Part shown: in pieces, positions 21,774 to 25,300 of the stretch
How the letters are laid out: each line of letters opens with the position of its first letter
How positions within the stretch are numbered: position 1 is the first letter of the stretch
Source of the DNA: Lactobacillaceae bacterium UBA5807
GTDB taxonomy: Bacteria > Bacillota > Bacilli > Lactobacillales > Lactobacillaceae
NCBI GenBank assembly: GCA_002418005.1
Contig: DIDF01000088.1
Span: 1 to 25,300 of the forward strand
DNA length: 25,300 bases
Direction: 5' to 3'
Notes under the pieces: model-generated
The model's input: the letters and a program-made list of their open reading frames with translations, nothing else
Databases searched by the model: none
Told to the model about the DNA's origin: nothing
Translations under genes and position numbers: made by a program

Positions 21774-22670
21774 ATGAAAATCACTTTTAAAAAAATTGTC
21801 GGCCTGCTTTTAGGTACTATCGCTGCTTTTAGTTTAGCAACTAGTGCTTATGCAAGTAAAACTAAAATTGCCGACGTTTCTCAGTACCAAGGAACAATCA
21901 ACTGGAGCAAAGCTTCCAAGGAACTCAAGCTAGCAATTATCAGGGTTCAACATGGTGATTCTGGTGATTCTGATTTCGTGATTGATACCAAAAAAGATAC
22001 TAACGCAAATGGCGCCTACAAATACGGAGTTCCCTTTGGCCAATATGGTTTCGCTGAATTTTCCAGCGCTTCTGATGCAAAAAAGGAAGCTAAGGATTTT
22101 TATAAGCGAGCTAGTAAACACGCCAGGTTCTACGTTTTAGATAACGAAAAACGAAAAGGTAGTGGAAGTGAACAATCATACGTCAACGCTTGGTTGTCAA
22201 CGATGAGATCTTTAACTAAGAAGCCGCTTGTTTATTACTCTTATCAAAACTACGTCAATACTTATAAAATTAATTATTCCAAGTTTGATGGATCATGGAT
22301 TGCAAACTACTCCACTAAACCAAATGTTTCTGCGGATTTATGGCAATACACATCAAGTGGAAGTTTAGCTGGGGTTTCTGGCAGAGTTGACCTTAGTAGA
22401 GTTTTAAATTCTAAAGTAGTAAATTCGTGGATTTCATCAACTAACAAGTCCACTTACTTCACATCAATACCTTCAAGTAAAAAGATTAAAGCCTTAACTA
22501 CAGTTTATCAGTATGGTGATGTCAACTTAAAATCCAAAGTTTCAAAAACCAGCCCCAATCAAGTTCTTTCGGTTAAATCGATTGAAAGATCGAACGGCGG
22601 CGCTTATCGATTTCAGTTAACTAATGGAAATTACGTTTCAGCCAACCAGCAATTGGTTAGCAGCTATTAA
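21774..22670 (+). CDS. Secreted GH25 lysozyme (muramidase) with a C-terminal wall-associated domain
   Basis: Glycoside hydrolase family 25 lysozyme, 298 aa, cleaving the N-acetylmuramic acid-N-acetylglucosamine bond. The signal peptide is residues 1-27 (KK, hydrophobic core, cleavage after AYA). The GH25 domain spans about 31-220: IADVSQYQGTINW carries the N-terminal active-site Asp, VLDNEK the Asp-x-Glu pair, then WIANYS, and LWQYTSSGSLAGVSGRVDLSR is the family ending. Residues 235-298 (YQYGDVNLKSK, SVKSIERSNGGAYRFQL, NYVSANQQLV) resemble the DUF5776-type repeat of lactobacillar surface proteins. The RBS GAGGAGG is strong. No holin or phage genes adjoin, so it is a housekeeping autolysin rather than a phage endolysin. 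An NlpC/P60 gene follows. Confidence 0.93.
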   Translation: MKITFKKIVGLLLGTIAAFSLATSAYASKTKIADVSQYQGTINWSKASKELKLAIIRVQHGDSGDSDFVIDTKKDTNANGAYKYGVPFGQYGFAEFSSASDAKKEAKDFYKRASKHARFYVLDNEKRKGSGSEQSYVNAWLSTMRSLTKKPLVYYSYQNYVNTYKINYSKFDGSWIANYSTKPNVSADLWQYTSSGSLAGVSGRVDLSRVLNSKVVNSWISSTNKSTYFTSIPSSKKIKALTTVYQYGDVNLKSKVSKTSPNQVLSVKSIERSNGGAYRFQLTNGNYVSANQQLVSSY

Positions 22671-22708
22671 AATTAAATTAAAGACATTATTTAAAGGAGA
22701 GATTTATT

Positions 22709-23197
22709 ATTTTTACCCGAAACAACACCAAATCAATTTTTAAACCACTTTTATTACTGGCAGCTTTCTTATTAATTATCGCTGTCGCTTACGTCCATGC
22801 CCAACAAGCCAGTGCAAGTTCCAAGCTTTCTTATTCAAAAGTTTATAAGGAAGCCAAAAAACATCTTGGTGCAAGATACGTATATGGTGCCGTTGGCCCA
22901 AATAATTTTGATTGCTCCGGATTTACCAAATACGTTTTCAAAAAATCAATTTCAAAATCAATTCCAAGAACTGCTGAAGCACAATATCGCGGCACTAAGA
23001 AAGTTTCAAAAAACAGTCTTAAAAAAGGTGATTTAGTATTCTTTGGTGGCAGTACCGGAAGTATTAGCCACGTTGGCATGTACATCGGTAACGGTAAAAT
23101 GATTGATTCACAAAACCGTGGAGTGGTTACTGAAAGAATTTACGCTCCCTGGTGGCACGTTGTTGGCTTTTCAAGACCAGCAAATTTATCCAATTAA
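22709..23197 (+). CDS. Secreted NlpC/P60 peptidase with a non-canonical (ATT) start
   Basis: Cell-wall endopeptidase of the NlpC/P60 family, about 162 aa. The hydrophobic signal segment is about residues 11-29, with cleavage near VHA or ASA. The papain-like domain has catalytic Cys69 in NFDCSGF and His121 in ISHVGMYIG, with LKKGDLVFF before it. The frame is open from 22682 to the TAA at 23195-23197 but has no ATG, GTG or TTG until well inside the catalytic domain. A strong AAAGGAG (22693-22699) is followed at 6 and 9 nt by two ATT codons (22706, 22709), so AUU initiation is the simplest reading; 9 nt matches the spacing of other genes here. Alternatives are an ATG>ATT mutation that lowers or abolishes expression, or a base-call error. 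It follows the GH25 gene by 38 bp, probably the same transcript. Confidence 0.85.
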   Translation: MFTRNNTKSIFKPLLLLAAFLLIIAVAYVHAQQASASSKLSYSKVYKEAKKHLGARYVYGAVGPNNFDCSGFTKYVFKKSISKSIPRTAEAQYRGTKKVSKNSLKKGDLVFFGGSTGSISHVGMYIGNGKMIDSQNRGVVTERIYAPWWHVVGFSRPANLSN

Positions 23198-23266
23198 AAC
23201 TTAATTAATAAATTACAGACGAGCTTTTGCCCGCCTTTTATTTTGCTCAAATTTTGAAAGTACCTC

Positions 23267-23275
23267 TGATACAAT
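23267..23275 (+). promoter_or_regulatory. Extended -10 promoter of the MFS transporter
   Basis: TG-A-TACAAT: an extended -10 with TACAAT at 23270-23275, 25 bp before the TTG start. The -35 is weak. Just upstream, GAGCTTTTGCCCG (about 23221-23233) with a following TTTTA could be a degenerate terminator of the NlpC/P60 transcript. Confidence 0.5.
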
Positions 23276-23300
23276 AGTAAAAAGCAAAAGGGGGATTAAC

Positions 23301-24488
23301 TTGAAAGAAATTAAACTTTTTTGGCTTTCCTTTGGGGCTCTGATTGTAAGTATCGCAATGAGCTTCATTTGGCCGTTAACTAGTGTTTATCTTCATAATG
23401 ATTTACACATTTCATTAACTTCAATTGGAATAGTACTTTTAGCAAATTCTCTTGCCAGTGTTCTCGGCAGCTATCTTGGTGGCTACTGTTATGACCGATT
23501 TAACCCCTATCATTTAGTGATTGCTGGCGTATCCGCTACTACAGCAGTCACAGGATTGTTGATCCCTTTTCACGGCTGGCCGTTATATGCTGTATTGCTG
23601 GTCTTTTTGGGAATCTGTGGGGGATTTAACACAACTTTAGTTAATTCAATTGGAACAAGCATAAAGTCTCAAGATACCCGCTATGTCTTCAATATCTTAT
23701 ATTTCACGCAAAATTTAGGGGTTGTTTTGGGCACATCTTTGGTTGGGTTTGTTTACGGAATTAGTGTTACCTTACTTTTTATTGTAGCGGCAATTTTAAG
23801 TGCGGTATTCCTAATAGTTGTGATTTTCCGTTATAAACCAGCTTCATTGATTCGCCATGCCCCAAAAATTACCAAAGCCACTGGTAAGTTGCAAAAGCAA
23901 AAACTTCCCCGCCCAAACTTCATAATTATTTGCTCCTTTTTTGTCGCCTTATTCTTAATTTGGATCATGTATCAGCAATGGGTTTCCAATTTATCAGTTT
24001 ATATGACTTCCTTGGGCATCCCTTTAAAAAATTACAGTTTTTTATGGACCATCAATGCTGGTGGAATTGTAATTTTGCAAATCGTCATAAATTGGGTTGC
24101 TCGTTATTATGAGAATTTGATTGGCCAAATATTTTTTGGCATTGCAATGGTTGCTATTTCATTTATTGTCCTGATATTTGTTAAAGCTTATGTAGGATTT
24201 GTGATTGCAATGATTATTTTGACACTTGGAGAGGCAACTGCTTTTCCAACTATTCCTGCTTTGGTCAATGAAATGACCCCAGTTCAAGCCAAGGGCTTCT
24301 ATCAAGGCCAGATTATGGCCTGGGCCTCAGCGGGCAGAGCCGTGGGGCCCTTATTTGGTGGAATCGTAATTGAATCAATTTCTTATGGCAGTTTATTCAT
24401 AGTTGCCGGAATAACCGTGAGCGTCGTATTAATATTTTTAATTTTAATTTGGAGTTCTGTTCAAGGAAAGCTAAAATTTTATCGTTGA
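23301..24488 (+). CDS. MFS transporter, probable multidrug efflux type
   Basis: Major facilitator superfamily permease, 395 aa, with 12 predicted membrane segments. The cytoplasmic loop between segments 2 and 3 has GGYCYDRFNPY, a form of the MFS motif A (GxxxDRxG). A central basic loop (about residues 185-205, rich in Lys/Arg) divides the two halves. Its general resemblance is to drug:H+ antiporters of the DHA1/YttB kind; no sugar-porter motifs are visible. It starts at TTG 23301 with AGGGGG just upstream. It is a single gene with its own promoter, and its substrate is unknown. Confidence 0.85.
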   Translation: MKEIKLFWLSFGALIVSIAMSFIWPLTSVYLHNDLHISLTSIGIVLLANSLASVLGSYLGGYCYDRFNPYHLVIAGVSATTAVTGLLIPFHGWPLYAVLLVFLGICGGFNTTLVNSIGTSIKSQDTRYVFNILYFTQNLGVVLGTSLVGFVYGISVTLLFIVAAILSAVFLIVVIFRYKPASLIRHAPKITKATGKLQKQKLPRPNFIIICSFFVALFLIWIMYQQWVSNLSVYMTSLGIPLKNYSFLWTINAGGIVILQIVINWVARYYENLIGQIFFGIAMVAISFIVLIFVKAYVGFVIAMIILTLGEATAFPTIPALVNEMTPVQAKGFYQGQIMAWASAGRAVGPLFGGIVIESISYGSLFIVAGITVSVVLIFLILIWSSVQGKLKFYR

Positions 24489-24621
24489 TTTTTTCATTTC
24501 CATTTGTACACTTTTGGTAAAGAATTGTTCCTTTTCTTGAAAACAATGAAAATCTAGGGTAGGTTATCAGATGAAATGTTGAAAACATTTTAATTGAGCT
24601 AATTATTTTAAGAGGAAGAAA

Positions 24622-25300
24622 ATGAAATCAAACAATTCGGTTATAAACTTTTTTAGAAAAACTGCCTATCTATGGATCGTATTAATCTTGGCTTTAATTA
24701 TCATTTTCCCAGAAATTCGGTACCAATATGCAACAGTCCGAAGTGATGCACTATTTCACTTTAACCGTTTTTATGATACAGCGATGCAAATTAAGCATCA
24801 CAACTTTCAATACTACATATCAATGTATGGATTTACTCGATCAGCAAGGATGGTTAATTTAGTCTACAGTCCATTTTTTGCTTATCTTAATGGTTTGTTG
24901 CTATTAATTGTTGGGTCTTTTTTGAATTATGAAGTTATGAGTTGGCTGATCTTAGCGTTGATCGCTGCAGCAACAATGCATTACGCCCTAAAAACTATTC
25001 ATGTTAAAGAACCATATATCACTGTTATTAGTGCTTTATATCCCGTTACTTTTCAAGTAACTTCTTGGGCGGTTGGATTAAACTTCACTGGCTGGGGTGC
25101 TGCATTCATGCCACTTTGTGTCGGCGTTGCCTTACGAATGCTTGAGAATAAGCAAAAACCTGTTTCTGTCCTTTTGCTTGCTATTTCAATGTCCTTAATC
25201 ATTCAAGTCCACTTGATGACCGCTTTGCAAGTAATATTTATTTATTTTGTGTTTGCTGCCATTGCCTTTTATCAAGTCACTAGGGCCCGTCTGAAAACTA
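24622..25300 (+). CDS. Polytopic membrane protein, truncated by the window end
   Basis: The open frame starts at ATG 24622 (AAGAGGAAG upstream) and runs without a stop to the window edge, 226 aa visible. The first membrane segment (about residues 17-32, YLWIVLILALIIIFPE) is followed by an extracytoplasmic stretch containing RSDALFHFNRFYDTA, then several further hydrophobic helices. This start, one helix followed by an Asp- and His-containing outer loop, resembles large GT-C-like or YfhO-like membrane proteins of lactobacilli, which act in cell-envelope glycan or polymer modification. The resemblance is general and the C-terminal part is missing, so I assign no function. Confidence 0.7.
   Translation, partial: MKSNNSVINFFRKTAYLWIVLILALIIIFPEIRYQYATVRSDALFHFNRFYDTAMQIKHHNFQYYISMYGFTRSARMVNLVYSPFFAYLNGLLLLIVGSFLNYEVMSWLILALIAAATMHYALKTIHVKEPYITVISALYPVTFQVTSWAVGLNFTGWGAAFMPLCVGVALRMLENKQKPVSVLLLAISMSLIIQVHLMTALQVIFIYFVFAAIAFYQVTRARLKT

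Noticed and set aside
22797..23036. 79-codon plus-strand frame inside the NlpC/P60 gene
   Set aside because: Out of frame with the catalytic domain; it appears only because the true frame lacks a canonical start.
21774..23197. Prophage lysis cassette
   Set aside because: Both hydrolases have their own signal sequences, and no holin, tail, integrase or attachment site is near.

Overview
This is a chromosomal window from an AT-rich, low-GC Gram-positive bacterium, almost certainly a lactic acid bacterium of the Lactobacillaceae. The reasons are the Lactobacillus-type lar (lactate racemase) operon, an L-lactate dehydrogenase-family gene, araA with a GntR/LacI-type AraR, CcpA (cre) boxes, strong AAAGGAGG ribosome binding sites, and a GH25 autolysin with a lactobacillus-type C-terminal repeat. 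Gnd plus AckA and arabinose genes would fit pentose-phosphoketolase metabolism (inference). I cannot name the species. No prophage, insertion sequence, CRISPR array, tRNA or rRNA is visible.

Layout. (1) 119-5863, organic acids: an LDH/MDH-family dehydrogenase, then a leftward operon fum - flavin reductase - fumarate reductase, with a divergent LysR regulator. The 'LDH' has Arg where lactate dehydrogenases have the specificity residue Gln102. It may therefore be a malate dehydrogenase that completes oxaloacetate > malate > fumarate > succinate. (2) 5867-11142, lactate racemase: leftward larA-larB-larC1-larC2-larE, with LarC split across a frameshift at an A9 run, and a divergent NiCoT nickel permease. 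(3) 11199-12628: an aldo/keto reductase and a hexapeptide-repeat acetyltransferase. (4) 12706-18531, arabinose: araA, a sugar:H+ symporter broken by one in-frame amber codon, araR with a small membrane protein gene upstream, and a divergent aldose 1-epimerase. araA and the symporter have matching promoters with an identical cre box at the same spacing; the epimerase promoter has a similar layout. araB and araD are absent. (5) 18620-21408: ackA, a PNPOX-like flavoprotein and 6-phosphogluconate dehydrogenase. (6) 21774-25300, cell surface and membrane: a secreted GH25 lysozyme, a secreted NlpC/P60 peptidase whose frame has no ATG/GTG/TTG start (apparently ATT), an MFS exporter, and a truncated polytopic membrane protein.

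How the genes work together. Regions 1 and 2 concern pyruvate/lactate/malate redox balance: one branch disposes of electrons through fumarate reduction, and the other interconverts D- and L-lactate with a nickel-pincer enzyme supplied by its own Ni permease. Region 4 is a CcpA- and probably AraR-controlled pentose locus, partly eroded. Pentose carbon entering the phosphoketolase route would yield acetyl phosphate, the substrate of the nearby AckA.

Most notable for follow-up: the Gln102>Arg dehydrogenase beside fum/frd, the larC frameshift window, the amber-interrupted symporter, and the apparent AUU-initiated NlpC/P60 gene.
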